This document shows, piece by piece, positions 27,226 to 36,372 of a stretch of DNA of 64,000 bases. The translations under genes were made by a program, and so were the position numbers. Numbering within the stretch: position 1 is the first letter of the stretch; every line of letters begins with the position of its first letter. Source of the DNA: Candidatus Cloacimonadota bacterium (lineage in GTDB: Bacteria > Cloacimonadota > Cloacimonadia > Cloacimonadales > JAJBBL01); assembly GCA_019429305.1 (NCBI GenBank), contig JAHYIR010000007.1, forward strand, positions 1 to 64,000, given 5' to 3'. The notes under the pieces were generated by a model, which saw nothing but the letters and a program-made list of their open reading frames with translations, ran no database searches and was not told the DNA's origin.

Positions 27226-27705
27226 TTATTTTGACCTTGAATAACTTTTAGCTGCTAACATTACTGCATCGATGATCTGTTGATAACCGGTACAGCGACA
27301 GATATTGGCTGCTAAAGCCTTTCTGATGTTATCTCTGTTAATTTTCTTATTATGCAAAAGGAAAGCATGGGCAGTCAATATCATCCCCGGAGTACAAAAA
27401 CCGCACTGGATGGCTCCGGCATCAATAAATGCCTGCTGTAAAGGGTGAAGCGAACCATCCGGATAAGCTAATCCTTCAATTGTTAATATTTCTTTATCGA
27501 TGATTTTTTCAACCTTTGTAATACAAGACCTGACAGGTTGCCTGTTGAGTAAGACAGTACAAGTACCACACACTCCAATACCACAGCCGTTTTTAGTTCC
27601 CGTCAGATCGAGATCTTCTCTTAACCAATCTATTAATTTTCGCTGTAGATCTTGCTTTTTCAGGCGAATTTTTTTACCGTTAACGGTTGTATAATTTATT
27701 TTCAT
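27226..27705 (-). CDS. 2Fe-2S subunit of a molybdenum hydroxylase
   Basis: 159 residues from the ATG at 27705, which has GAGG upstream. It holds two [2Fe-2S] sites: the plant-ferredoxin-like CGIGVCGTC with a later Cys61, and the helical pair QCGFCTPG and CRCTGY. It is the small electron-transfer subunit for the large subunit encoded 29 bases upstream. No FAD-binding middle subunit is encoded next to it. Confidence 0.92.
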   Translation of the reverse strand: MKINYTTVNGKKIRLKKQDLQRKLIDWLREDLDLTGTKNGCGIGVCGTCTVLLNRQPVRSCITKVEKIIDKEILTIEGLAYPDGSLHPLQQAFIDAGAIQCGFCTPGMILTAHAFLLHNKKINRDNIRKALAANICRCTGYQQIIDAVMLAAKSYSRSK

Positions 27706-27734
27706 CTCTTTATTCCTCAACACAGATAATAACG

Positions 27735-30002
27735 CTAACTCCTTAACTTCAGCGGTTGTTTAGTGAATCTCTTCCCGGTGGCTGCATAGAGAGCGTTAGC
27801 AATAGCAGGAGCCATTAATTCGTTAGTCGGTTCTCCTATCCCCTTTGCTCCGGAAGGTGAGAGTGGGTCTCTATTTTCAATAATGATAGCTGTCATTTCA
27901 GGCATATCAATGCTTCTGGGAACCCTGTATTGATTAAAATTAGCAGGGTACTGATTATCTTTGAGTGTCTTCCATTCCTCGAATAGTCCATAACCGGCCC
28001 CCATAGTCATTCCGCCGTAAAATTGTCCCTTTAAAAGATGAATATCAACAGCTTTGCCAATATCGTGAGCAGCTACCATATTGAGGAGAATAATCTTGTT
28101 GGATGCGGGAATTACCTTCAATTCTACTGCCTGACAACCATATACCCAAGTGAAGTAAGCATTACCTTGTCCTGTTTTCTCGTTCCAAGAGACGCTAGGT
28201 CCCTGAAACTGGCCAAAGCTGTAGGGATATTCCTGACGATTGAACATGATCTTGATTGCTTCATCGAAACTGATCTTTTTCTTTTTATCTTTACTAATAA
28301 GGGTTTCATTTTTGAATATTATGTCTTGTGGAGAAGAGCTAAGGTCGGAAGCCAGAACTTTAGCCATTTTGGCTTTCAAGTTTTTGGCAGCTAAAACTAC
28401 AGCACCTCCACCCATTAATGTTCCACGTGATGCTACTGTAGTTCCACCATCGGGAATATTTGATGTAGAAGGTTGCCGGTAACGGATCCGTTTGATATCA
28501 ATACCTAATTCTTCCGCTAAAATTCTCATCATTGTGGTCTCGGCACCTTGCCCATTTTCATGAACAGCGGTTTCCAGAAGTACCGAGCCATCATTTTGAA
28601 TATTGATGATAGCACTGTTAAAATCTATCCCTTCAGCACCGAGACTCATCCCCCGATAACTCATAGCTAAACCGATGCCATACCATTCTTTCTGGTTTTT
28701 ATTACCGAAGCTGCATTTTTTTCTTTTCTTGTGATAATCTATTTCCGCTATAACTCTGTCTAAGACCTCTTCTAAACTTACCTTATGGGTATCTAACCTC
28801 TGTCCTGTAATTGTTTCGGAACCTTGTCTAAGCATATTTATACGACGCATCTCAATTTCCGAAATACCTAACCTTTCGGCTGCTATTTCAATCAGTTGTT
28901 CACTGGAGAAACAAACCTGAGGAGAGCCAAAACCGCGCATAGCTCCACAAAAGATATTATTGGTATATACTCCGTAAGTATCACATTTGACATGAGGAAC
29001 GAAATAGGGGCCACAACATTGGACAGTAGAGCGCCATGTCACCCAAGGTGTTACAGAGCAATATGCTCCACCGTCGGCAATAAGACGGCATTCTACAAAG
29101 CTAATTTTACCATTTTTTTTCAAGCCCATACGATACTGCATTTTGTAGGGATGGCGCTTATAACTCTCGCGAAAAGACCATTCACGGTCATAAGTTATCT
29201 TGACCGGTCTGCCGGTAATCTTAGCAACTAAAGCAGCTCGGGCACAATTGATGGCAGCAAGATCATCTTTGCCGCCAAAACCACCACCCATCGGGACAGA
29301 CCTAACTTCTACTTCTGAGAGTGAGACACCAAGTGTAGATGCCACAAAACGACGAGTGCTGAAGGGGTGCTGCATACTGCCATATACTTCCATTACACCG
29401 TCTGAACGTAACCAACAAAGAGCTGTTTCAGGTTCCAAATAGCTGTGTTCTATTCTACTCGTTTCAAAGTCTTGCTCGATAATTAGATCACTATCTTTTT
29501 CACCTTTGGAAAGATCACCCCTCCGAATACAATGATGATTTACAATGTTATTGCCAAACTCTTCATGAACCAGTACGGATTTTGGATCTAATGCCTTTTC
29601 CGGATCAAAGACAGGGGGTAGCTTTTTCGTTCTAACTTTGACAAATGGAACAGCAGCTTTTGCCTGCTCTCGTGTTTTAGCAATAATCACAGCTACAACA
29701 TCACCTGTGGAGCAGATTTTATCTTTAACTAATATCGGGTAATCGCGAATGATCTGACCATATTTGATCTCACCGGGAATATCGTCTGCAGTTATAACAG
29801 CAACAACACCAGATTTTGTGCTGGCTTCTGAAGTATTGATACTGATTATCTTACCATGAATCTCGTTTGTATAAACGGGTACACCGTGCAGCATACCATT
29901 CATTTTCATGTCATCAGTGTATTTAGCTGATCCCGTGACCTTAGCATAGGCATCATTTCTCCACGCTTTTGCATCCTGACGGTTATCTTTTATACTATTC
30001 AT
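27735..30002 (-). CDS. Molybdenum-binding subunit of an XDH-family hydroxylase
   Basis: A 755-residue catalytic subunit binding molybdopterin. Signature segments are GGGFGGKDD, AMRGFGSPQ, VHENGQGAETT and the active-site glutamate in AKGIGEPTN. It belongs to the xanthine dehydrogenase/XdhD-like family, but the VHENGQG motif differs from the GGxEMGQG of true xanthine dehydrogenases such as the one at 54115. Substrate is a heterocycle, probably a purine, given its neighbours. It is the first gene of the operon running to uvsE, with AAGGA before the ATG and a TTGACG element 49 bases upstream. Confidence 0.88.
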   Translation of the reverse strand: MNSIKDNRQDAKAWRNDAYAKVTGSAKYTDDMKMNGMLHGVPVYTNEIHGKIISINTSEASTKSGVVAVITADDIPGEIKYGQIIRDYPILVKDKICSTGDVVAVIIAKTREQAKAAVPFVKVRTKKLPPVFDPEKALDPKSVLVHEEFGNNIVNHHCIRRGDLSKGEKDSDLIIEQDFETSRIEHSYLEPETALCWLRSDGVMEVYGSMQHPFSTRRFVASTLGVSLSEVEVRSVPMGGGFGGKDDLAAINCARAALVAKITGRPVKITYDREWSFRESYKRHPYKMQYRMGLKKNGKISFVECRLIADGGAYCSVTPWVTWRSTVQCCGPYFVPHVKCDTYGVYTNNIFCGAMRGFGSPQVCFSSEQLIEIAAERLGISEIEMRRINMLRQGSETITGQRLDTHKVSLEEVLDRVIAEIDYHKKRKKCSFGNKNQKEWYGIGLAMSYRGMSLGAEGIDFNSAIINIQNDGSVLLETAVHENGQGAETTMMRILAEELGIDIKRIRYRQPSTSNIPDGGTTVASRGTLMGGGAVVLAAKNLKAKMAKVLASDLSSSPQDIIFKNETLISKDKKKKISFDEAIKIMFNRQEYPYSFGQFQGPSVSWNEKTGQGNAYFTWVYGCQAVELKVIPASNKIILLNMVAAHDIGKAVDIHLLKGQFYGGMTMGAGYGLFEEWKTLKDNQYPANFNQYRVPRSIDMPEMTAIIIENRDPLSPSGAKGIGEPTNELMAPAIANALYAATGKRFTKQPLKLRS

Positions 30003-30045
30003 AGCAGATCCTTCTTGTTACTAAGAATTATATTGTATTGGCTTG

Positions 30046-30051
30046 CGTCAA
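30046..30051 (-). promoter_or_regulatory. Candidate -35 element for the xdh-ygeW-uvsE operon
   Basis: TTGACG on the minus strand, 49 bases before the ATG at 30002. TATAAT lies 13 bases downstream, a short spacing. Confidence 0.35.
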
Positions 30052-30225
30052 GAATAAAGATGTTCGTCTAATTGAATGTTTTTGGTAAGATTCATTGAGA
30101 TGAAAGTGACTATTTTCGGTGGTTAAACGTGAATCTCAAGAATGCGTTGTAAATATTTGCAGGGATTTTTTGCTTTACTTATATACCCTTTTTATATATA
30201 TTGATAGTAGATAGAAGAGGTGCTT

Positions 30226-32490
30226 ATGAAATACTTTTTTTTAATACTGATCCTGACTCTCTTGATTTATACGTTAATAGCTGAATCAACCGAGTATTTT
30301 CAGGGTGAATTGATCGTGCAGATCAAGGGTGATTTTCGCAACACAACGACTATTGAAGCAGATTTACAGAGATTAGAAGCAGATTTTTCAAACTATGGGT
30401 TGCGAGTCGAAAGAGTTTTATCGCGAAGATTAAGGATCTATCTAATATCTTTCAACGATGAAAGTATTACTACAGGTGAATTCTTGCAGACACTTAAACA
30501 ATATCCCCTGATTGAAGAAGCTCAATTCAATCATAAAGTATCACTACGTGCTACACCCAATGATCCCTTATTCAATCAACAATGGGCATTGTTAAACACC
30601 GGTCAGAGCGGAGGAGTACCCGGAGCTGATATAGATGCGACACTGGCATGGGATATAACAACAGGTGGGATTACTGCTAACGGGCGAGAAATAGTTGTTG
30701 CTGTAATAGATGATGGGTTTTCTTTAACTCACTCTGATATCAATTTTTGGAAGAATATCAATGAAATACCCGGTAATGGTATTGATGACGATGGAAATGG
30801 GTATATTGATGATTATGAAGGCTGGAATGCCTATAATAATACAGGTAACATACCGAGTGCCTCACATGGAACACATGTATCCGGCATAGTAGGGGCATTT
30901 GGTAATAATAATCTTGGTGTCTCGGGAGTGAATTGGAATGTCAAAATAATGCCGATTGCTGGTTCTTCATCTAACGAAGCAACAGTTGTAGCTGCCTATG
31001 GGTATGTTTATGAAATGAGGTCTCTTTATAACGAGACCAATGGTGATTTAGGTGCCTATGTAGTTGCTACCAATTCTTCTTTTGGTGTCAATTATGGACA
31101 ACCGGAGAATTATCCTCTCTGGGGGGCAATGTACGATGCGATGGGTGAAATTGGCATTTTAAGCGCTGCAGCCACTATGAATATCAATGCAAATGTTGAT
31201 AATGTAGGTGATGTTCCGACAGCTTTTCCCAGTCCCTATTTGATTAGTGTAACAAATACAACGAGAACTGATCAAAAAAGCACAAGTGCTGGCTATGGAC
31301 CTACTACTATAGATCTGGGAGCACCCGGTTCACAAATTCTCTCGACAGTACCGGGGAATAATTACAATAATATGTCGGGTACCTCTATGGCTTCTCCTCA
31401 TGTTGCCGGTGCGGTAGCTATGATGTATGCTGCAGCTCCTGTAGAATTGATTGACTTTTATGATGATTATCCGGGCGAGTTAGCATTACTCTTGAAAGAT
31501 ATGCTTTTAGAGAGTGTTGATGTTATTCCGGCTTTAGAGGGTATTACAGTCAGCGGAGGTAGATTAAATCTCAACAATGCTCTGCAGATGGTATTGGATT
31601 ATAATTCTGAAGATTTTACTCCGGCTCCTTTTAATCTGACCGCTGAATATACGGGAAATGAAGTTTTACTGAATTGGGAGGTTTATCAGTATAGAATTCC
31701 TCATTATTTCTTGATCTATCGAAATGGAGAAATCATTGCCTACCATGAATGTGATGATAATTGTTTTACTGATATCACAATTAGTAGTGGCTGGACTTAT
31801 GATTATTATGTGGTAGCCGGGTTTGAAGACCCTCCCGGAAATTCCAACCCTTCCAATTCGGCATTAGTTACTATTCCGCCAGCAGCTCCGATATTAATCT
31901 TTCCTGAGAATGGTGCAACTAGTACCGACACTGAATTAGTGTTTCAGTGGCAAGAGATGTATGGCAGTGAGAGTTATCTTTTAGAACTTGCTTTAGATTC
32001 GGATTTTGAGAACTTTTTTATTGAACCGGTAAGGATTGAAAATCCTTATTATCCAATTTCACAACTTCCAGAGAATACTACTTATTATTGGAGAGTACTC
32101 GCTATTAATATGGGTGGGAATAGTGAATGGTCACAAACATTCAATTTTACTACCGGATCCTCATCTTCTACTGACGATGAGTATATTGTATATCATACTT
32201 TATTACACAAAGTATTTCCCAATCCTTTTAACCTAAATAGCAACTCAAGAAACCAGAACCTGCAGATAACTTTCTCTATTCAAAACACAGGTTTTACAGT
32301 ATTAGATGTTTTCAACATTAAAGGTCAGTTGGTAATAAATATCGTTTCAGAAGTGCTTTCTTCCGGTCATCATTCTTTCTATTGGGATGGAAAAGATATG
32401 AGAGGGGATGCGGTCAGCAGCGGTGTTTATCTGGTAGTTATGACTAGTTCAGGTTACAAAGGGGTTATAAAGTTTCTATTGGTTAAATGA
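30226..32490 (+). CDS. Secreted subtilisin-like protease with FlgD-type sorting domain
   Basis: A 754-residue secreted S8 peptidase. It has a signal peptide, a roughly 90-residue N-terminal inhibitor-like region, then a catalytic domain with Asp162 (VIDDG), His217 (HGTHVSG) and Ser387 (GTSMASPH). One or two fibronectin III-like domains follow (from about residue 470). The C-terminal 80 residues read FPNPFN ... YNIKG-like ... GVYLVVM and end KFLLVK. That is a FlgD-like / T9SS type A sorting domain. It is a plus-strand gene inserted between two minus-strand halves of the purine cluster. I start it at the ATG at 30226 with GAAGAGG upstream. Confidence 0.88.
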   Translation: MKYFFLILILTLLIYTLIAESTEYFQGELIVQIKGDFRNTTTIEADLQRLEADFSNYGLRVERVLSRRLRIYLISFNDESITTGEFLQTLKQYPLIEEAQFNHKVSLRATPNDPLFNQQWALLNTGQSGGVPGADIDATLAWDITTGGITANGREIVVAVIDDGFSLTHSDINFWKNINEIPGNGIDDDGNGYIDDYEGWNAYNNTGNIPSASHGTHVSGIVGAFGNNNLGVSGVNWNVKIMPIAGSSSNEATVVAAYGYVYEMRSLYNETNGDLGAYVVATNSSFGVNYGQPENYPLWGAMYDAMGEIGILSAAATMNINANVDNVGDVPTAFPSPYLISVTNTTRTDQKSTSAGYGPTTIDLGAPGSQILSTVPGNNYNNMSGTSMASPHVAGAVAMMYAAAPVELIDFYDDYPGELALLLKDMLLESVDVIPALEGITVSGGRLNLNNALQMVLDYNSEDFTPAPFNLTAEYTGNEVLLNWEVYQYRIPHYFLIYRNGEIIAYHECDDNCFTDITISSGWTYDYYVVAGFEDPPGNSNPSNSALVTIPPAAPILIFPENGATSTDTELVFQWQEMYGSESYLLELALDSDFENFFIEPVRIENPYYPISQLPENTTYYWRVLAINMGGNSEWSQTFNFTTGSSSSTDDEYIVYHTLLHKVFPNPFNLNSNSRNQNLQITFSIQNTGFTVLDVFNIKGQLVINIVSEVLSSGHHSFYWDGKDMRGDAVSSGVYLVVMTSSGYKGVIKFLLVK

Positions 32491-32521
32491 AATTCCCGTT
32501 CGTATATTTTGTTGTATTAGA

Positions 32522-33829
32522 TTAGAGATCAACCATTAGTTTCCCTTTCACAAGGACTTTCTTTATTGATAACGAAGTCTGTCTATCTGCCCAGGGGTTA
32601 TGAGCTATTGCTACTGTTGGTTGAACTTGTGCACTTTTTTCTTCCTCAATAATTTTAAAGATCACTAAATCAGCATCCGAGTTTTCTTGAATTATCCCCT
32701 TTTCTGGATAGATATTCAAAATTCTGGCAGGATTAGTTGTTAAATGCGTGATCAATGTTGAAAGACTCATCTTACCGCTGGCGACAAGACCTTCATACAA
32801 TAGAGGGAGTAGAGCACCAACTCCTGGCAATCCCATCGGAACCTTGTCTGGTTCTGAAGCATATCTGTCTTTGTCATAGACAGCAAAAGGGCAATGATCT
32901 GATGCGAAAGCATCAAATATACCTTCCTGAGCTAATTCAACCATCTTTCCGCGAGATCTTTCTGATCGTAAAGGAGGGGTACAAAGCCAACGATGACCAT
33001 TTTTTTTAAGCAATATTTCTTCATTTAGGAAGAGATATTGTGGTGCAGTTTCACAGGTAACTGGAGCTGATTTTTTAGCTTCTTTGATCAATAAAGCAGA
33101 TTCTGGAGAGGAGACGTGAACTATATGTAGAGGGTAATTATGCTTTACAGCTAAATTTAGAACCTCATCAACAGCTTTTATCTCAGCTATTTCAGGACGT
33201 CTCAATGTATAGGTAAAGGGCTTGTCAAAGGGAATACTCTGTCGTTTTTCTTCTATGATCGTATTATCTTCACAATGGATTAATATCCTGACAGGTTCTC
33301 TTTTCATACGCAAACCAAGTCCTTTCAGGTAAATCATCATCTCAGAAATTCTTTTATATGATGAATATATACCGGCTTCTTTATATGTCGTATATAGTTT
33401 AATATCACAATCTTGTATTAAAAGGTCCTTCAGTTGACTCAACTTAGTTACAACAGGTGTTAAATGCCATCTTGTTGTAATTGGTAAACGATAGAATCGT
33501 TTTTTTCTGTTTGGATAAGATTCTTTTATGGAATCTTTTACGGTTTCGGTAATAAAAGTACCAATTGATGTTACTCCCCCTTTTAAACTACTAATAGTAG
33601 TAATTGATTCTTCTTCTGCCAACAACAGGTCCTTAATTGGTTCTCCTGTATGAACATGCAGATCAATAACCCCCGGTATCACATAACAATCTGTACAATC
33701 AATCTCTTGAGTATAAAGTGAATTAATATTGTCTGATATCTCTACTATCTTTTGATTTTCTATTAAGATATCTTGTTTTCTAAAACCTGATTTAAACCAT
33801 ATTAAACCATTTTTTAACAGAAACTTCAT
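32522..33829 (-). CDS. hyuA: Dihydropyrimidinase/hydantoinase-like cyclic amidohydrolase
   Basis: A 435-residue amidohydrolase of the dihydroorotase/hydantoinase family. Metal ligands are visible: DLHVH near residue 57, the carbamylated lysine in DIKLYTTY, IHCED, HIVHVSS and ASDHCPF. It opens cyclic amides. In the E. coli cluster the corresponding protein is YgeZ/HyuA. It lies downstream of the threonine-synthase-like gene and ssnA on the same strand, matching the role of opening a reduced purine-ring intermediate. The exact substrate is inferred. Confidence 0.87.
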   Translation of the reverse strand: MKFLLKNGLIWFKSGFRKQDILIENQKIVEISDNINSLYTQEIDCTDCYVIPGVIDLHVHTGEPIKDLLLAEEESITTISSLKGGVTSIGTFITETVKDSIKESYPNRKKRFYRLPITTRWHLTPVVTKLSQLKDLLIQDCDIKLYTTYKEAGIYSSYKRISEMMIYLKGLGLRMKREPVRILIHCEDNTIIEEKRQSIPFDKPFTYTLRRPEIAEIKAVDEVLNLAVKHNYPLHIVHVSSPESALLIKEAKKSAPVTCETAPQYLFLNEEILLKKNGHRWLCTPPLRSERSRGKMVELAQEGIFDAFASDHCPFAVYDKDRYASEPDKVPMGLPGVGALLPLLYEGLVASGKMSLSTLITHLTTNPARILNIYPEKGIIQENSDADLVIFKIIEEEKSAQVQPTVAIAHNPWADRQTSLSIKKVLVKGKLMVDL

Positions 33830-33870
33830 ATAATTTGTTACTCGCTTTGAATTGTTATAATATTATTTTT

Positions 33871-35037
33871 TCATTGCTTTTCAATTCTTTCGAAAAATCT
33901 GCTTTTTAATCCGTGACCGGTAATTAAGAGGACTATCTGGTCATCCGGAGTAAAGAGATTTATCTCAAGTCCTTTAATCAATCCCGCCATAGTTGCAGAT
34001 GCTGCTGGCTCTGCATAAACCCCTGTGGTCTCTGCCAGTTTCTTCTGGCTATTGAGAATCTCTTCATCCGTAACAGTGGTACCATAACCATTACTGTCAA
34101 TGAGACATTGTCTTGCCCAATACGCATTACTCGGGGCTTTAACGGAGATAGAATCGGCGATGGTCTCTGGACTTACAGCATTTTCATACTCACCTGTCTG
34201 CCAATAATTTACTATAGCAGCAGATGAGTTTGATTGAACTGCTAATAATTTCGGTATTCTATCAATGATCTTGGCTCTTTGTAGATCAATAAATGCTTTA
34301 TAAATTCCTGCCAAAATAACTCCATCTCCCACTGGGATTATTATCCAGTCAGGTACTTTACATCCGTTTTGAACGAATATCTCTAATCCGGCAGATTTCT
34401 TCCCTTCAACAGTGAAAGGATGGTAAGCGGTATTTCTATTCAGACCATCCTGTTGGGCTGTATATTCCAATGATTGAAAAAATGCTTCATCATAATCACC
34501 GTTAACTTCTATCAATTGGGCATTATGGATTTTGATCTGGGCAATTTTCGCTTGAGGTGCATTAGCTGGAACAAAAATAACTGCTTTAATACCTTGAGCT
34601 GCTGCCATTGCAGCTAAAGCACTGGCTGCGTTTCCTGTTGAGGCAGTAACTATCGTATCATACCCTAATCGTTTGGCTTCTGCAACCATGAGATAAGAAG
34701 CTCTATCTTTCAGTGAACCGCTAGGATTAAGGGCATCATTTTTGATCCAGATATTAGATCTCTGGAGATATTTTTCTAATCTTATAGTGCGATAAAAGGG
34801 GGTATTACCTACCGGGATTTCCGGATAATATCGCTTCTCTATAGGAGAGAAGAGCTCTATGTTAGGTTTTATACGCCATTGTTCTGCGATCTTTTGATAG
34901 TCAAATAAAACTTCTAATACACCCTTTAAAGGGGTTCCTTTCTTATTGTCTTTGCTACAATCAGGGCAGAGATATTGGACTTCCGATCTCTGATATTCTG
35001 CCTGACAGAGGGTACAACGATATGATAGAAAATACAT
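33871..35037 (-). CDS. Threonine-synthase-like PLP enzyme with zinc ribbon
   Basis: 388 residues. The N terminus has a CxxC...CxxC zinc-ribbon-like segment (CTLC, CPDC). The PLP lysine is in NPSGSLKDRAS, and TASTGNAASALA is the phosphate-binding loop. This is the threonine synthase type of fold-II enzyme, but its location between ygeY and hyuA does not fit threonine synthesis. It may act on a small amino-acid intermediate such as diaminopropionate or serine. It lacks the YgeX motif. Spacing to neighbours is about 30-40 bases. Confidence 0.78.
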   Translation of the reverse strand: MYFLSYRCTLCQAEYQRSEVQYLCPDCSKDNKKGTPLKGVLEVLFDYQKIAEQWRIKPNIELFSPIEKRYYPEIPVGNTPFYRTIRLEKYLQRSNIWIKNDALNPSGSLKDRASYLMVAEAKRLGYDTIVTASTGNAASALAAMAAAQGIKAVIFVPANAPQAKIAQIKIHNAQLIEVNGDYDEAFFQSLEYTAQQDGLNRNTAYHPFTVEGKKSAGLEIFVQNGCKVPDWIIIPVGDGVILAGIYKAFIDLQRAKIIDRIPKLLAVQSNSSAAIVNYWQTGEYENAVSPETIADSISVKAPSNAYWARQCLIDSNGYGTTVTDEEILNSQKKLAETTGVYAEPAASATMAGLIKGLEINLFTPDDQIVLLITGHGLKSRFFERIEKQ

Positions 35038-35068
35038 TGATTAACCTTTCTGATAACCTGTTAGGGGT

Positions 35069-36271
35069 TTACTCATTGTCCTGATTCAAACGATATACTA
35101 AAGCAGCATAAAAAGCAGCTGCTTCATTAAGATGAGTTATTGGGCATGCTTCATTGGGAGCATGTGCTTGAACTTCATTACCGGGTCCGAGACCCAAACA
35201 GGGAATACCATACATTCCGGAAATTGCAACACCATTTGTGCTAAAAGTCCATTTATCAATAAAGGGTTTTCTATCTAAGGTTTGCTGATAGCTTTCACTC
35301 GCTTTGACTAACCAAGGAGAGTCTGCCGGTAGTACCCATGCCGGATAGTACTTTTCGGTCGGGTAAGTAATACCTGTAAAAGCAGGTTCATTGTAGTTTA
35401 GTACTTCAATCACGGCTTCCGGATAACCGGCTAAACTGCAAGCTTCTGCTATTTCAGCCAGCGCAGTTTCTTTCGTTTCTCCCCATGTCAGTCTTCTGTC
35501 GAGCTGGATACTTGCTGAATCAGGAACTGCACATTGAGAAGGAGAAGTAAAGAAAACCTGAGTAACCGTGACACTCCCCTTTCCTAAAAAAGGGTCACTT
35601 CTTAATCTTTGATGTAATTTTTCTATCTCCAGAGCAATACGACTGATTTTATAAATAGCGTTATCTCCTCTTTCAGGTGCCGAACCATGACAAGAGAGTC
35701 CTTTTGCATGGATCATGATCTCCATTCTGCCACGATGTCCACGATATATATTGAGATTTGTTGGTTCCGTAATTACCACTAATTCTGGTTTTATCTGCTC
35801 TTCTTTGATAATATATTGCCAACATAAACCATCGCAGTCTTCTTCCATTACTGTACCGGTAAAATATATCGTAAATTGACTATTTAAGCCAAGATCTTTA
35901 ATTATTCGAGCAGCAGTTAGCATAGATGCCATACCACTCTTTTGGTCCACACTACCTCTTCCAATAATCATTCCGTCCTTCACGACCGGTGCAAAAGGAT
36001 CAGAGAGCCATAGATCAAGATTTCCCGCATATACTGTGTCAATATGGGCATCAAAAGCAATTGAACGGGAACCATTGCCGATCTTACCGATCACATTACC
36101 CAAGCCATCAACTCGCACATCATCAAATTGTAACGATTCCATGACCTGTCGGATATACGAAATTACTTCTGCTTCTTTTGTTGAATAGGAGGGAATACTG
36201 ATCATATCAGCAAGATAGCCTACCGTATCAGCTTCGTATTGAAACGCCTTATCCCGTATTTCCTTATACAA
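35069..36271 (-). CDS. ygeY: YgeY-type M20 peptidase
   Basis: About 400 residues. Metal ligands are visible in DAHIDTV and GSVDQKSGMAS, and the catalytic/metal Glu pair in VMEEDCDGL. The unusual SCHGSAPERGDNA stretch and TWGETKE match E. coli YgeY closely. In purine breakdown it hydrolyses an amide of an imidazole-derived intermediate. I place the start at a TTG at 36271 because GAGGAGG lies seven bases before it. A TTG at 36304 has no ribosome binding site. Confidence 0.9.
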   Translation of the reverse strand: MYKEIRDKAFQYEADTVGYLADMISIPSYSTKEAEVISYIRQVMESLQFDDVRVDGLGNVIGKIGNGSRSIAFDAHIDTVYAGNLDLWLSDPFAPVVKDGMIIGRGSVDQKSGMASMLTAARIIKDLGLNSQFTIYFTGTVMEEDCDGLCWQYIIKEEQIKPELVVITEPTNLNIYRGHRGRMEIMIHAKGLSCHGSAPERGDNAIYKISRIALEIEKLHQRLRSDPFLGKGSVTVTQVFFTSPSQCAVPDSASIQLDRRLTWGETKETALAEIAEACSLAGYPEAVIEVLNYNEPAFTGITYPTEKYYPAWVLPADSPWLVKASESYQQTLDRKPFIDKWTFSTNGVAISGMYGIPCLGLGPGNEVQAHAPNEACPITHLNEAAAFYAALVYRLNQDNE

Positions 36272-36372
36272 TTTAACCTCCTCTAATATCTTATCAACGG
36301 ACAAAATCAGCTATATCTGGGTCTATCCCTTATTTTGAATGATCTATATTATGGTAAATTAAGCAAAGTTCA

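Noticed and set aside
27735-30002. Selenocysteine in the molybdenum hydroxylase
   Set aside because: No in-frame TGA lies within the reading frame, so a selenium-dependent form via selenocysteine is not supported.
33871-35037. Genuine threonine synthase
   Set aside because: The sequence fits the family but no homoserine pathway genes are nearby, and it lies between ygeY and hyuA. Kept as threonine-synthase-like only.
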